Below the pieces are notes generated by a model. That model saw only the letters and a list, made by a program, of their open reading frames with translations. It made no database searches and was not told the DNA's origin. The position numbers and the translations under genes were made by a program. A stretch of DNA of 64,000 bases. Origin: Salinisphaera aquimarina. Its GTDB lineage: Bacteria > Pseudomonadota > Gammaproteobacteria > Nevskiales > Salinisphaeraceae. The stretch covers positions 124,001-188,000 of the forward strand of contig NZ_JBHRSS010000007.1 of the NCBI RefSeq assembly GCF_042643355.1, read 5' to 3'. Of the stretch, positions 27,337-36,814 are shown piece by piece (the stretch's first letter is position 1; each line of letters begins with the position of its first letter).

Positions 27337-28094
27337 ATCTTTACGCAATCGCTGCCATCTACAAGTTCGAAATGGCCCGTACCTGGCGCACGCTGTTTCA
27401 GAGCGTGGTGTCGCCGGTGATCTCCACGTCGCTGTATTTCGTGGTCTTCGGCTCGGCCATCGGCTCGCGTATCACCGAGGTCAACGGCATCAGCTACGGC
27501 GCATTCATCGTGCCGGGGCTGATCATGCTGTCGTTGATGACCCAGAGTATCTCCAACGCCTCCTTCGCGATCTATTTTCCGAAGTTCATCGGCACCGTCT
27601 ACGAACTGTTGTCGGCGCCGATTTCCTATGTCGAGATCGTGATCAGCTATGTGGGCGCGGCGGCCACCAAGTCGGCCGTACTCGGGCTGATCATTCTCGG
27701 CACGTCGACCTTCTTCGTGCCGTTGCAGATCGCCCATCCCGGCATGATGCTGCTGTTTCTGGCCCTCACGGCGATCACCTTCAGCCTGTTCGGCTTCATC
27801 ATCGGCATCTGGGCCGACAACTTCGAAAAACTGCAGATCGTGCCGCTGCTGATCGTCACCCCGCTGACCTTTCTCGGCGGCACCTTCTACTCCATCGACA
27901 TGCTGCCGCCGATCTGGCAGAAGATCACCCTGCTCAATCCGGTGGTCTATCTGGTCAGCGGTTTTCGCTGGAGTTTCTACGACGTCGCCGACGTGAGCGT
28001 GGGCCTGAGCCTGCTCATGATCTGCGTGTTCCTGGTCGCCTGTCTGCTCATCGTGGCGTGGATATTCAAGACCGGCTACCGGCTCAAGGCCTGA
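27333..28094 (+). CDS. ABC-2 type exporter, permease subunit
   Basis: A 253-residue inner-membrane protein with six hydrophobic segments. GNLYAIAAIYKFEMARTWR-like N-terminus, IVPGLIMLSLMTQS and LGGTFYSIDMLPPIWQKITLLNPVVYLVSGFRW near the C-terminus are the ABC-2 signature (YadH/NodJ group). The ATG at 27333 overlaps the ATPase stop by four bases, so synthesis of the two subunits is coupled. Confidence 0.93.
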
Positions 28095-28124
28095 GCCCGT
28101 GGGCGGCGCTGCATCGCAACCGGC

Positions 28125-28880
28125 TCAGCCGGGATACCAGTTGCGCAGGCGCACGTCGATGTCCGCATCGCCGGCCTCGACCCGTGCCTTGAACTGCTCC
28201 GTATCCTGACCGCGGTAATGGTAGGGATAGACAATCGCCGGTTTGAAGTCGAGCACGGTATCGGCGGCCTGCTCCACGTCCATCGTGTAGGGCAGATTCA
28301 TGCACAGGAACGCCAGATCGATATTCTCGAGCGAGCGCGTCTCCGCGACGCCTTCGGTATCCCCCGCGATATAAACCCGCTTGCCGCCCAGGGTCAGCAC
28401 GTAGCCGTTGCCCCAGCCTTTCGGATGATAGGCATCGGGCGACTCCGGCAGGTTGTACATGGGCACGGCATGAATGTTCAGGCCCAGCTCGTCGACGCTG
28501 TCGTCGTTGGCCATGATCAGGCGTGATTTGCCGTACTCGGTATCCAGCTTGTCGGCGACCGATTGCGGCATCACCACGATCGCGTTTTGGGTATCGAGTG
28601 CCGCGAGCGTATCCGGGCTCAGGTGATCGCCGTGAGCATGGGTGATCAGCACCAGATCCGGGGCGCCCAGGCCGTCATATTGCTGCGCGGCGCCGACCGG
28701 ATCGACGTAGATCGTGTGGCCGTTCCAGTGCATGACAAAACTGGCGTGCTCGACCGGATGCAGGGCCAGCGGTCCGTCGGCGGTCTGCAACGCGGTTTCG
28801 TCAGCGGATTGGGCCAATACCGCAGTGGCCGTCAATCCGCCCAGAAGCAGCGCATAGCAAAAACGGCGCATGAGTTTCAT
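28125..28880 (-). CDS. exported metallo-beta-lactamase-fold hydrolase
   Basis: A 251-residue protein. Residues 1-23 are a signal peptide ending AVLAQ. The MBL fold follows with the zinc motif THAHGDH (about residues 79-85), PDLVLI before it, and IAGDTEG carrying a further metal ligand; a final His in YPYHYRG completes the site. It looks like the UlaG/YfaE-like sub-group that acts on small phospho- or lactone substrates, not a true beta-lactamase. Its export to the periplasm is notable. It converges on the ABC exporter. Confidence 0.88.
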   Translation of the reverse strand: MKLMRRFCYALLLGGLTATAVLAQSADETALQTADGPLALHPVEHASFVMHWNGHTIYVDPVGAAQQYDGLGAPDLVLITHAHGDHLSPDTLAALDTQNAIVVMPQSVADKLDTEYGKSRLIMANDDSVDELGLNIHAVPMYNLPESPDAYHPKGWGNGYVLTLGGKRVYIAGDTEGVAETRSLENIDLAFLCMNLPYTMDVEQAADTVLDFKPAIVYPYHYRGQDTEQFKARVEAGDADIDVRLRNWYPG

Positions 28881-29103
28881 GGTCAGTACTCAAGTAATGG
28901 CTCTCGATCGACATTAGCACGTGGATCGCGCCCGAGACCGGCGCGACAATCGTGACTACAATAAAATCATGCGCCATCGCAATCGGCGACTCCGGATACG
29001 CTTTACCGACATGTCCCTGTACCCAGCCACTTCCAGTGCCCGCACGCTTCTGGTACTCAGGGAAGCTGGCATAGCATCGAATCACGGCCAAGGATGTCTC
29101 ATT

Positions 29104-29433
29104 GTGAACAGCAAATTCCTACTCGCTGCCCTGCTCCTTGCCGCCCCCGCGCTGTGCGCGGCCGCGACTTTCAACGTCGCCGGCGACAGCGGGCGAGCGA
29201 TCCGGAGTGATTCACCCGCGAGTTCGCGCGCCCTGCCCGAGGCCACCCAGCAACGCGACTCGGCGCCGGCTCGATTACGCGGCGAAAGCCGCGTGCCGAC
29301 GCGAACGGGTGTCACCGGCACACGCCTCCAGCGCGGCGGTGCTTCGACTGGCGGATTTCGCAGTCGCAGCGACCGACTCAGCGACGAGATCGAGAGCCGC
29401 CGCCGGCAAATGGGAAGCGATAGTTCAAACTGA
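29104..29433 (+). CDS. exported basic hypothetical protein
   Basis: A 109-residue protein starting at GTG 29104, which has AAGGA ten bases upstream and begins a good signal peptide (VNSKFLLAALLLAAPALCAAA). The mature part is rich in Ser, Arg, Gly and Thr and looks disordered. No family is recognised. The alternative long frame from 28921 adds a polar, Arg-rich leader that is unlikely to be translated. Confidence 0.6.
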   Translation: MNSKFLLAALLLAAPALCAAATFNVAGDSGRAIRSDSPASSRALPEATQQRDSAPARLRGESRVPTRTGVTGTRLQRGGASTGGFRSRSDRLSDEIESRRRQMGSDSSN

Positions 29434-29478
29434 CGCCCGGCAAGACGCGTCTCACGGCAGCCCAGCCCGAACGCTCGC

Positions 29479-30210
29479 CTAACCGGCGACCCCGCCAAAC
29501 AGCGCGCCGACCGCCGCGGTCAGGCCCATGGCCAGCGCGCCCCAGAACGTGACCCGCGCCGCGGCCACTGCTATCGATGCACCGCCGGCCCGTGCCGACA
29601 AGCCGCCGAGCAGCGCCAGGGCGACAAGCGAACCCAGGCCCACACCCCAGCCCATCGCGCCGGCCGGCGCCAGCCACACCACCAGCAAAGGCAGCAGCGC
29701 GCCGAGTGCGAAGGCCGCCGCAGAGGCCAGCGCCGCCTGTACCGGACGCGCCGTGATCGTGGCGGAGATACCCAGTTCGTCACGGGCATGGGCACCGAGC
29801 GCGTCATGCGCCATGAGCTGAGACGCCACCTCGGCGGCCAGCGGTTCATCCAGGCCCCGGCCAACATAGATAGCAGTCATCTCGGCGTGCTCCTCTACCG
29901 GATACGCGATCAGCTCCCGGCGTTCGCGCGCCAGATCCGCGCGCTCGGCGTCGGCCTGCGAACTGACCGAGACATATTCGCCTGCGGCCATCGACATCGC
30001 CCCCGCGGCCAGCCCGGCGACTCCGGCAATCAGCACGTTCTCGCGGCTCGTGCCCGCGGCGGCGACACCCAGCACGAGGCTTGCGGTGGACACAATGCCG
30101 TCGTTGGCGCCCATCACCGCCGCGCGCAGCCAGCCGATCCGGTGGATGCGATGGCGTTCGTCATGGGAGACGGACTCTGCGCGAACGTCCATGTCTGCGG
30201 GTGTCGTCAT
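29479..30210 (-). CDS. VIT1/CCC1 family transporter
   Basis: A 243-residue membrane protein of the VIT1/CCC1 iron/manganese transporter family. It opens with HRIGWLRAAVMGANDGIVSTASLVLGVAAAG, the conserved first helix, then GAMSMAAGEYVSVSSQ, a cytoplasmic loop with repeated Glu (helical metal-binding loop), and three more helices with GALLPLL. It would move Fe(II) or Mn(II) out of the cytoplasm. The ribosome site GGGGA precedes ATG 30210. Confidence 0.92.
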   Translation of the reverse strand: MTTPADMDVRAESVSHDERHRIHRIGWLRAAVMGANDGIVSTASLVLGVAAAGTSRENVLIAGVAGLAAGAMSMAAGEYVSVSSQADAERADLARERRELIAYPVEEHAEMTAIYVGRGLDEPLAAEVASQLMAHDALGAHARDELGISATITARPVQAALASAAAFALGALLPLLVVWLAPAGAMGWGVGLGSLVALALLGGLSARAGGASIAVAAARVTFWGALAMGLTAAVGALFGGVAG

Positions 30211-30568
30211 ACCAATCCCCGATGATGGTGACGCTGAACAATGCTGTCATTGCGGGCCCAACGAGCGCGATAGGTCAAATCATGCGTCGACGCGTCAGCG
30301 GTTACGAGGACGACCGACGACCATTGCTGCTGGAGATTGCCATCTCCCAGGCCAGCACACACGACGCCCTGTCGGCGACAGCGATCGATATCTCGCGGTC
30401 GATCGCGGTCGCGGGGCATACCCCGGCTCAAGGCCCGCTGTTCGAGCCGCGCCACATGCGAATCAGCGCCAGGCCGATTCTGGCGCTGGCCCCACGGACA
30501 CAGGCGAGCGAAACGGCAGGTACGCGCCCCGGGCTCGAGTCGAGACGCCTCGGCCTGTAGCGCGCCGG
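30211..30568. other. 358-base intergenic region between two leftward genes
   Basis: No gene, terminator or operator could be recognised. It follows the htpX stop and presumably carries the promoter for the VIT-family gene. Confidence 0.5.
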
Positions 30569-31432
30569 CTACATGCGGCCGACCATCGCCTCCAGGCGCT
30601 TGATGCGCTCTTCCGTGCTCGGATGCGTCGAGAAGAGTTTGCCCAGATTCACGCCGCTCAGCGGGTTGACGATGAACATGTGGGCGGTCGACGGATTGTG
30701 CGCAGCACTGGCCATCGGCTGCGCCCGATTGGCCTGTTCGAGCTTGCGCAGCGCGCTCGCAAGGCCCATCGGATTGCCGGCGATTTCGGCACCGCCGGCG
30801 TCGGCGCCGTATTCGCGCGAGCGTGACACCGCCATCTGGATCACGCTGGCGGCAAGCGGAGCCAGAATCATCATTGCCAGCCCGCCGATCAGGCCCCCGC
30901 CACCGCTGTCGTTGTTGTTGCCGCGAAAGCCGCCGAAGATCATCGCCCACTGCGCCATGTTGGCGATCATCGCGATGGCGCCTGCAAACGTCGCCGCGAT
31001 CGCGCTGATCAGGGTATCGCGGTGGCGGACATGCGCCAGTTCATGGGCGAGCACGCCGTACAATTCGTCACGATTCATGATCCGCAACAGGCCGGAGGTG
31101 GCCGCGACCGCAGCATGTTCCGGGTTGCGCCCGGTGGCAAACGCGTTGGGCGTATCCGATTCCATGATATAGACCGCGGGCATCGGCAGTTTCGCGCGCC
31201 GCGACAGCTCCTGCACCGCCCGATAGAGCTCGGGTGCCTGGTTGGCATCGACTCTTTTCGCGCCGTGCATCTTGAGCACCATGCGATCGGAATACCAGTA
31301 GCTGCCGAAGTTCATCACCGCTGCGAATATCAGCGCTATCAGCATGCCGCCGGTACCGCCCAGGGCGTTGCCGATCAATACCAGCAGCACGGTCAGGCCG
31401 GCCAGCAATAACGTCGTACGCAATGCGTTCAT
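30569..31432 (-). CDS. htpX: zinc metalloprotease HtpX
   Basis: A 287-residue membrane-anchored M48 peptidase. Two N-terminal hydrophobic helices (residues 7-22 and 27-45) precede the zinc motif HELAHVRHRD (about 133-142), then two hydrophobic segments and a third ligand Glu in SREYGADAGGAE. HtpX degrades misfolded inner-membrane proteins together with FtsH. A Gly/Ser-rich insert (NNNDSGGGG) lies between helices 3 and 4. A strong GGAGGGAG site precedes ATG 31432. Confidence 0.95.
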   Translation of the reverse strand: MNALRTTLLLAGLTVLLVLIGNALGGTGGMLIALIFAAVMNFGSYWYSDRMVLKMHGAKRVDANQAPELYRAVQELSRRAKLPMPAVYIMESDTPNAFATGRNPEHAAVAATSGLLRIMNRDELYGVLAHELAHVRHRDTLISAIAATFAGAIAMIANMAQWAMIFGGFRGNNNDSGGGGLIGGLAMMILAPLAASVIQMAVSRSREYGADAGGAEIAGNPMGLASALRKLEQANRAQPMASAAHNPSTAHMFIVNPLSGVNLGKLFSTHPSTEERIKRLEAMVGRM

Positions 31433-31597
31433 CGGGTCACTCCCTCCGCAGGAGTCTGTGGATTGTTTATATCAATGGCGGCATCGGTGCCGCGAATCAA
31501 GCATGAGACAACACAATGGCGGGCGCATTGCATATTCTGTGGCGAACGCGGAGATTTGCTAGCCTCCAAGTCAACCGTGTTTTTTGGAGAATGATCG

Positions 31598-32212
31598 ATG
31601 CCGCGTTATCTAGTTCCCTGTCTGCTGGGCGTGATCGTGCTCGGTGGCTGTACAACCCTGCGAGAAACGGAGCCAGGCCAGACCGCGCGTGAGCAGCTGC
31701 TGCTATCCACCGCAGCCGATCAGGCCAGCGCCCAGATCGCACCGAATCTGCCCGCGGGCAATCGTATCTATATCGATACGAGCAATTTCGGCTCCAGCGG
31801 TGAATACCAGAATCTCTATGCCATAAGCACGATCAAGGCCGCCCTTCTCAAGCAGGGTTTTGCCCTGGCCAATGGCCCCGACGACGCCGACACCATTCTC
31901 GATGTGAGCAGCGGGGCCTTGTCGATCGACAAGACGGAACACCTGTTCGGCATACCCAGCGCCGACATCCCGATCCCGCTGGCCGGACCGCTGAGCACCC
32001 CCGAGCTCGCAATCTGGAAGAGCAAGGAGAGAACCGGCGTCGCCAAGTTCCTGTTGACGTTCTACGACGCCAAGACCGGCACGCTTCAGGATGCCAGCGA
32101 CCCCATCTACGGCTTCTCGCACTACGACAAGTCGTCGATCCTGTTCTACGGCCGCACCCGCAGCAACCTGCAGCCCGACGCAGTGGAAAAACGCCGCAAA
32201 GAGTCCGAATAG
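31598..32212 (+). CDS. lipoprotein of unknown function (DUF6655-like)
   Basis: A 204-residue lipoprotein. The signal peptide ends in the lipobox VLGGC, with Cys18 as lipidation site. The mature part has an alpha/beta pattern: RIYIDTSNFG, IKAALLKQGFAL and ADTILDVSSGALSID resemble the small GNA1162-like or CsgG-like envelope domain, with a second half ending in a basic KRRKESE tail. The family name is given from general resemblance only. The gene is read from ATG 31598, preceded by TTGGAGA. Confidence 0.7.
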   Translation: MPRYLVPCLLGVIVLGGCTTLRETEPGQTAREQLLLSTAADQASAQIAPNLPAGNRIYIDTSNFGSSGEYQNLYAISTIKAALLKQGFALANGPDDADTILDVSSGALSIDKTEHLFGIPSADIPIPLAGPLSTPELAIWKSKERTGVAKFLLTFYDAKTGTLQDASDPIYGFSHYDKSSILFYGRTRSNLQPDAVEKRRKESE

Positions 32213-32224
32213 GCCGGGCCATGG

Positions 32225-32256
32225 AAAGCCCGTCCGGCACGAGCCGGCCGGGCTTT
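32225..32256 (+). terminator. nested hairpin after the lipoprotein gene
   Basis: An 8-bp outer stem (32225-32232 with 32249-32256) encloses a 5-bp GC stem; it ends CTTT, 12 bases after the stop. Confidence 0.6.
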
Positions 32257-32390
32257 GGAAACACGTACGATGCGATGCCTTCGCATGGCTGCCGTGCGCG
32301 CCACCGCAAACCCGGGAACATCGGCTGTAAGAAATCTCCCGCCGGCGGGGTCTTCTCCAGTATGAACATCTGTTCCCCGCGGCCCTGCGC

Positions 32391-32912
32391 GTGATCGGCG
32401 CCAAACATCGACGCTTCGACGCGCTCGTGGGTGCGCTTACGGACGATCTGTTCCGCTATGCCTGCTGGTTGAGCGGCGACCGTCAGCTCGCCGAGGACCT
32501 CGTACAGGAAACACTGCTGCGCGCCTGGCGTTTCCTGGATTCGCTCAAGGACCCCGAGGCCGTGAAAGCCTGGCTGATCACGACGCTACGGCGTGAGCAT
32601 GCACGGCTTTATCAGCGCAGGCAGTTCGACTACGTCGACCACGACCTGTTTACCATCGCCGATCCGAACCCCAGCGATCCGGAAGCCGGCACCGAACAGC
32701 ACCGGCTACGCCAGCGCATCCACGCACTGCCCGCCGATTATCGGGAACCGCTGGCGCTGCAGGTCATACTCGGCTGCAGCGTTCGCGAGATCGCCGTCGC
32801 CATGGAACTGTCGGAGAATGTCGTCATGACACGTCTGTTTCGCGCTCGTCGCAAGCTGATGGACGGCCTGGAAAAACACCACCCGGGCCGGACGATGGAG
32901 CGTGTGCGATGA
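32391..32912 (+). CDS. RNA polymerase ECF-type sigma factor
   Basis: A 173-residue sigma-70-family protein with region 2 (RYACWLSGDRQLAEDLVQETLLRAWRFLDSL) and region 4 (LPADYREPLALQVILGCSVREIAVAMELSENVVMTRLFRARRKL), no regions 1 or 3. The first codon is GTG at 32391, with no obvious ribosome site; it may be slightly different. The gene overlaps a DUF3379 anti-sigma-like gene by four bases, the usual arrangement for a membrane- or redox-linked ECF pair. Target genes are unknown. Confidence 0.9.
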   Translation: MIGAKHRRFDALVGALTDDLFRYACWLSGDRQLAEDLVQETLLRAWRFLDSLKDPEAVKAWLITTLRREHARLYQRRQFDYVDHDLFTIADPNPSDPEAGTEQHRLRQRIHALPADYREPLALQVILGCSVREIAVAMELSENVVMTRLFRARRKLMDGLEKHHPGRTMERVR

Positions 32913-33598
32913 ACTGTCTGGAATGTCGCCGAGCGCTGCTCACCCAGCCGCGCGCACGCGATACCCGCGTCGCGGCCCATCTGCGGGAGTGCGCCGCCTG
33001 CGCCCGCCTGGCCGGCGAACAGCTGCAGTTCGAACAACAGCTTGACGCGGCGCTGCGGGTTCCTGTCCCCGAAAATCTGCGTGAGCGTGTGCGCTTTGCG
33101 GCCAGCATGCGACCGCGACGTGTCCGACGCTGGCTCGCCGCCGCGGCCGTCGTCGCCGCGCTTGCGACCGGCCTGAGCCTGGGCGGCCGGGAGTACCAGA
33201 CCAGCCAGACGCTGACGCGGGCGATCGCAAGCCGTATGCAGGAACCGGCGGCCAGCGATCAGACACTGGCGATCACCAGTCCGCGGCTGGCACGGCTGGC
33301 GCAACGGCTCAAGGCTTATCTGGCCGCTGCAGACATGGGGCGGGTCGTGTCGGCCCGGGAAAGCATGATCCACGGTCGCGAGGCGGCCGAGTTCTACATC
33401 GTCCACGGCCAGGAGCACGCGCGGATATTCATGATGCCCGACGCCTCGCTCACCATGGCCCACGATGTCCAGGCCGACGGCATACCTGGCAAGCTCATCC
33501 CTCTGGGTGACGGTGTCATCGGCGTGTTCTGCCCCGATCGCCGGATGCTGGCGCGTTTCGCCGCCAACGTGCGGCAGTCGATGGATCGGCGCGGCTGA
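32909..33598 (+). CDS. DUF3379 family anti-sigma-like membrane protein
   Basis: A 229-residue protein. The N-terminus has an anti-sigma zinc-finger-like pattern: MNCLECRRALL and HLRECAACARL (His-x3-Cys-x2-Cys). A basic segment then a single transmembrane helix at about residues 70-92 (RWLAAAAVVAALATGLSLGG) and a C-terminal domain with FYIVHGQEHARIFMM follow. DUF3379 genes typically follow an ECF sigma gene. It would hold the sigma factor at the inner membrane until a periplasmic cue arrives. Confidence 0.85.
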   Translation: MNCLECRRALLTQPRARDTRVAAHLRECAACARLAGEQLQFEQQLDAALRVPVPENLRERVRFAASMRPRRVRRWLAAAAVVAALATGLSLGGREYQTSQTLTRAIASRMQEPAASDQTLAITSPRLARLAQRLKAYLAAADMGRVVSARESMIHGREAAEFYIVHGQEHARIFMMPDASLTMAHDVQADGIPGKLIPLGDGVIGVFCPDRRMLARFAANVRQSMDRRG

Positions 33599-33765
33599 AC
33601 ACCGACCGCGGCTGATTGCCTCGCCCTCGGTACCGGATTCATCCGGACGCCGCCACCAATCCACGATACGGGCTCGTCCGCCACGTCCTGGTCGTCATCG
33701 CGCCTGTAATAAAAATCGGCGTGCCCGGGTCTATTGGTCAGACATTCGAAAAAGTGGAGTACGCA

Positions 33766-34251
33766 ATGAACTGGATCAAAGCCGGGTGTGTCGGGCTGAT
33801 CGGCAGCCTGATCATATTCATCGTCATGTTCGTCGGCGTGAACGTGACCGGCGCGGCCCCGTTCAATCTGTCGCCATCGGCCGCATTTCTGGCTGCCATC
33901 GACATACCGCCCAAACCGCTGGCTCTGCTGTTGCACTTCGGCTATGGCTTTGCCTGGGCGGTCGTTCTCTATGCGCTGTTCCGCGATCGTGTATCGATTG
34001 CCAACGGCACCGGGCTGGCGTTGGTTCAATGGCTGCTGATGATGATCGTCTATACGCCGATCATCGGCTGGGGCCTGTTCGGTTTCGGCGGCAGTGGCCA
34101 CGACCTGGCAGCCGACGCGCCGCTGTATATCGGCAACCCGATCAAATACGTCGTGCTCACCCTCGTACTCCACGTGACCTACGGCGCCCTCAACGGCTGG
34201 CTTGTCCCGCGTTGGACACGCCATGGATTGCCCCGGACCGCGACACGCTGA
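33766..34251 (+). CDS. small polytopic membrane protein
   Basis: A 161-residue protein with four hydrophobic segments (residues 5-27, 45-65, 70-95 and 122-142 roughly), connected by short polar loops with GFGFGGSGHD and a Pro-rich PPKPL motif. The family is not recognised. ATG 33766 has TGGAG seven bases upstream; the longer frame from 33616 adds a polar leader. It stands between the anti-sigma and EF-hand genes without clear operon structure. Confidence 0.75.
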   Translation: MNWIKAGCVGLIGSLIIFIVMFVGVNVTGAAPFNLSPSAAFLAAIDIPPKPLALLLHFGYGFAWAVVLYALFRDRVSIANGTGLALVQWLLMMIVYTPIIGWGLFGFGGSGHDLAADAPLYIGNPIKYVVLTLVLHVTYGALNGWLVPRWTRHGLPRTATR

Positions 34252-34372
34252 CCGACAAACCGGCGAGCATGGCTCGCTTTCGACATTGCGCATGACATGC
34301 ATTCGGCGTGATCACGCAATACTTGGCGGAGTGCATCGACTCTGCCGATAACAAAAAGTACTGGAGACGACC

Positions 34373-34729
34373 ATGAACAAGAAACTGAGCATTCTGATCG
34401 CCGGCGCTGCGCTCGGTGGCATGGCGCTATCCGCCAGCGCCGCCGACCGCGACGCCCCGGCTCTGACCGATCCGGCTGCGTTCATCGTGCTGGCACAGGC
34501 CGAAGCGGTGATGGACTACAACCGCTATTACGCAGAGCAGGTCATGGCTGATCACGATGAGCTGATGCCGATGCTGGATAAAAACCATGACGGCATGTGT
34601 TCAAGGGAGGAGTTCATGCAAGCGCATGATCACGTGTTCAGGACCATCGATGCCAACAACGACGGTGTGCTCAGCGAGGCCGAAATGAGCGCCGGCTATC
34701 AGTCGTCGGCCCCGACCGCGACCAACTAG
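34373..34729 (+). CDS. exported EF-hand calcium-binding protein
   Basis: A 118-residue secreted protein. The signal peptide ends SASA before ADRDAP. Two EF-hand loops follow: DKNHDGMCSREEF (about residues 65-77) and DANNDGVLSEAEM (about 92-104). These carry the Asp/Asn-x-Asp-Gly ligands for Ca2+. GGAGA sits 6-7 bases upstream of the start. Its partner is unknown; a similar one-hand protein lies at 37967. A hairpin without a T run follows. Confidence 0.85.
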   Translation: MNKKLSILIAGAALGGMALSASAADRDAPALTDPAAFIVLAQAEAVMDYNRYYAEQVMADHDELMPMLDKNHDGMCSREEFMQAHDHVFRTIDANNDGVLSEAEMSAGYQSSAPTATN

Positions 34730-34744
34730 GTCGACGGACATTGA

Positions 34745-34774
34745 TGCGGCCGGATGTTTCGGCATCCGGCCGCA
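34745..34774. terminator. convergent 12-bp hairpin
   Basis: A perfect 12-bp stem (34745-34756 with 34763-34774) with TTTCGG loop, between the convergent EF-hand and aldo/keto reductase genes. There is no T run, so the mechanism is unclear. Confidence 0.6.
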
Positions 34775-34788
34775 CCGCACGATCCCGT

Positions 34789-35817
34789 TCAGCTGCGCGG
34801 ATAGCGCCCGGACACGAAATGGGCCGGGTCGTTGAAACCCGGGGTGGACGCATGGCCCGGCGTGATCAGCGAATCGACCAACGCCTCGTCTTCCTCGGTC
34901 AACTCGATATCGAGGGCACGGATATAGCTGTCCCAATGCGCTTCGGTGCGCGGACCCACGATGGCCGAGGTAACCAGATCGTTGTTCATCACCCAGGCGA
35001 GTGCGAACTCTGCGGGTTCGATATCACGCGATCGGGCATGGTCCGCGATCTTCTGGGCGACGACCAGCGATTCCTCGCGCCATTCCGTCTCCATCATGCG
35101 CTTGTCCTGATGCCCGGCCCGGGTGTCGGCGCCGGGCTTTTCGCCGGGCGCGTACTTGCCGGTGAGCACGCCGCGCGCCAGCGGGCTATAGGGCACCACG
35201 GCCATATCGAAATGCTCGGCGGCGGTAAATACCTCTTGCTCGGCCTGGCGATTGACCGCGTTGTAGAGCGGTTGGGTAGCGATCGGCCGGTCCACGCCGA
35301 GCTGGTCGCAGGCACGCACGATCTCGGCGGTCTTCCAGCCACGATGATTGGAAATGCCGAAATGGCGCACCAGACCGTGGCGGATCAGGTCGCCGAGGGT
35401 GGCAACGTATTCCTCGACCGGGGTGTCGTGATCCTCGCGGTGCAGATAGAGCAGATCGATATGGTCGGTGCCCATGCGCGCGAGACTGTCGTGCACGCTC
35501 TTGTGCATGTGCTTGCGGCTCAGACCGCGACGATGCGGCAACGACTGGTCGCCCATCGGGCTACCGACCTTGGTGGCCACGACCCAGTCGTCGCGCCGCT
35601 CGGCGATCGCTCGTCCCACGACTTCCTCGGACGCCCCGCCGTTGTAGACGTTAGCGGTGTCGATGAAGTTCACGCCCTGTTCGAACGCCTGGTCGATGAT
35701 CCGCCGGGACGTCGCCTCGTCGGTCTGCTTGCCGAACATCATCGTGCCCAGACAAAGCCGCGACACCTTGAGACCGCTATGGCCCAGTTGGTGAAATCCA
35801 CTGTGCAGTTCGTTCAC
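34789..35817 (-). CDS. aldo/keto reductase
   Basis: A 342-residue NADPH-dependent oxidoreductase of the AKR superfamily, TIM-barrel fold. The catalytic tetrad is complete: Asp53 and Tyr58 (FIDTANVYNGG), Lys83 (VATKVG) and His126 (LLYLHRED). The C-terminal SAIVGPRTEAHW-block binds the cofactor phosphate. It is of the Tas/YghZ/YajO type. The GTG at 35817 is chosen because CAGGAG lies six bases upstream and the protein then starts with the family N-terminus; the frame is open much further upstream. It may reduce aldehydes made in the neighbouring catabolic genes. Confidence 0.9.
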   Translation of the reverse strand: MNELHSGFHQLGHSGLKVSRLCLGTMMFGKQTDEATSRRIIDQAFEQGVNFIDTANVYNGGASEEVVGRAIAERRDDWVVATKVGSPMGDQSLPHRRGLSRKHMHKSVHDSLARMGTDHIDLLYLHREDHDTPVEEYVATLGDLIRHGLVRHFGISNHRGWKTAEIVRACDQLGVDRPIATQPLYNAVNRQAEQEVFTAAEHFDMAVVPYSPLARGVLTGKYAPGEKPGADTRAGHQDKRMMETEWREESLVVAQKIADHARSRDIEPAEFALAWVMNNDLVTSAIVGPRTEAHWDSYIRALDIELTEEDEALVDSLITPGHASTPGFNDPAHFVSGRYPRS

Positions 35818-36069
35818 GTGCTGCTCCTGTTCATGGCTGCGTTTGACGGCGGCCAGTATAGACTTCGAATAGGCACACGACGGGCACATTGCGCATCGAC
35901 CCACCCGTGGCGCCCCCGGTGACAGTGTCGCTGCGCGTGCTGCCGTTGCGTTTTCCAGCGACAGTCGAGACCGACTGATGCGCAGTTGCACCGTTACCGC
36001 ATATGTTGTGGCGCCTGGCCGGCGATCATATTCACCCTTTTTCCGTAAATTTGATCAAGGAGTCTCCGA

Positions 36070-36810
36070 ATGAGCACGTTTGTTTTCGACGCTTACGGCA
36101 CGCTCTATGACGTCTATTCGGTGGCTGAAGCCACCGAAGACGCGTTTCCAGGCCACGGCGAAACCATCACCCAGGTCTGGCGCCTGAAACAACTCGAATA
36201 CACCTGGTTGCGTTCGTTGATGGGCCGCTATGTGGATTTCTGGGAAGTCACCCGCGAATCCCTGGTCTACACACTCGACAGCCTCGGCCTGGAATACGCC
36301 CCCAAGACCTTCGATCGGATCCTCGATCGATATCTGCATCTGAGCCCCTACCCCGATGCGCTGGCCGCATTGGAGGCGCTTCGGGCACAGGGCCACACGC
36401 TGGCCATCCTCTCCAACGGCAGCCAGGAAATGCTCGATCGCCTGGTCGCCAACACCGGCCTGAAGCAGGCGCTCGACGCGGTGATCAGCGTCGACCCGAG
36501 CAAGATGTTCAAACCCAGCCCCGGCGCCTACGCACTGGTCGCCGACACACTGGGCGGCACCACGGACGACGTGGTATTCGTGTCCTGCAATCCCTTCGAT
36601 GTCTGTGGCGCCAAGAGCTTCGGTTTCAACGTCGCCTGGATCGAACGCGTACCGCGGCAGATGATGCAAGATGAAGTGCGCGCGGCCGCGGTGGTCGGCC
36701 CCGGCACCATGTTCCGGCTCCTGCGCATGCAGATGGATACGCTCGATCTCGGCCCGGATTTCACTATCGATACGTTGACCCGGCTCACTGAGCTGCGCAC
36801 AGGCGCCTGA
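36070..36810 (+). CDS. L-2-haloacid dehalogenase (HAD type II)
   Basis: A 246-residue HAD-superfamily enzyme that hydrolyses L-2-haloalkanoates to D-2-hydroxyalkanoates. The characteristic residues of group-II dehalogenases can all be aligned to those of L-DEX: nucleophile Asp7 (FVFDAYGTL), Arg38 (VWRLKQ), Ser115-Asn116 (ILSNGS), Lys148 (FKPSP), and Ser172, Asn174 and Asp177 in VSCNPFDVCGA. The AAGGAG site precedes ATG 36070. It runs stop to stop against a DehI-type dehalogenase, sharing a 16-base palindrome. Phosphatase activity instead is unlikely given the complete signature. Confidence 0.93.
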   Translation: MSTFVFDAYGTLYDVYSVAEATEDAFPGHGETITQVWRLKQLEYTWLRSLMGRYVDFWEVTRESLVYTLDSLGLEYAPKTFDRILDRYLHLSPYPDALAALEALRAQGHTLAILSNGSQEMLDRLVANTGLKQALDAVISVDPSKMFKPSPGAYALVADTLGGTTDDVVFVSCNPFDVCGAKSFGFNVAWIERVPRQMMQDEVRAAAVVGPGTMFRLLRMQMDTLDLGPDFTIDTLTRLTELRTGA

Positions 36811-36814
36811 TCGA

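Noticed and set aside
28109..28135. CCGGCTCAGCCGG inverted repeat between the ABC permease and the MBL gene
   Set aside because: The arms are separated by a single base, so it cannot form a hairpin loop; no T run follows.
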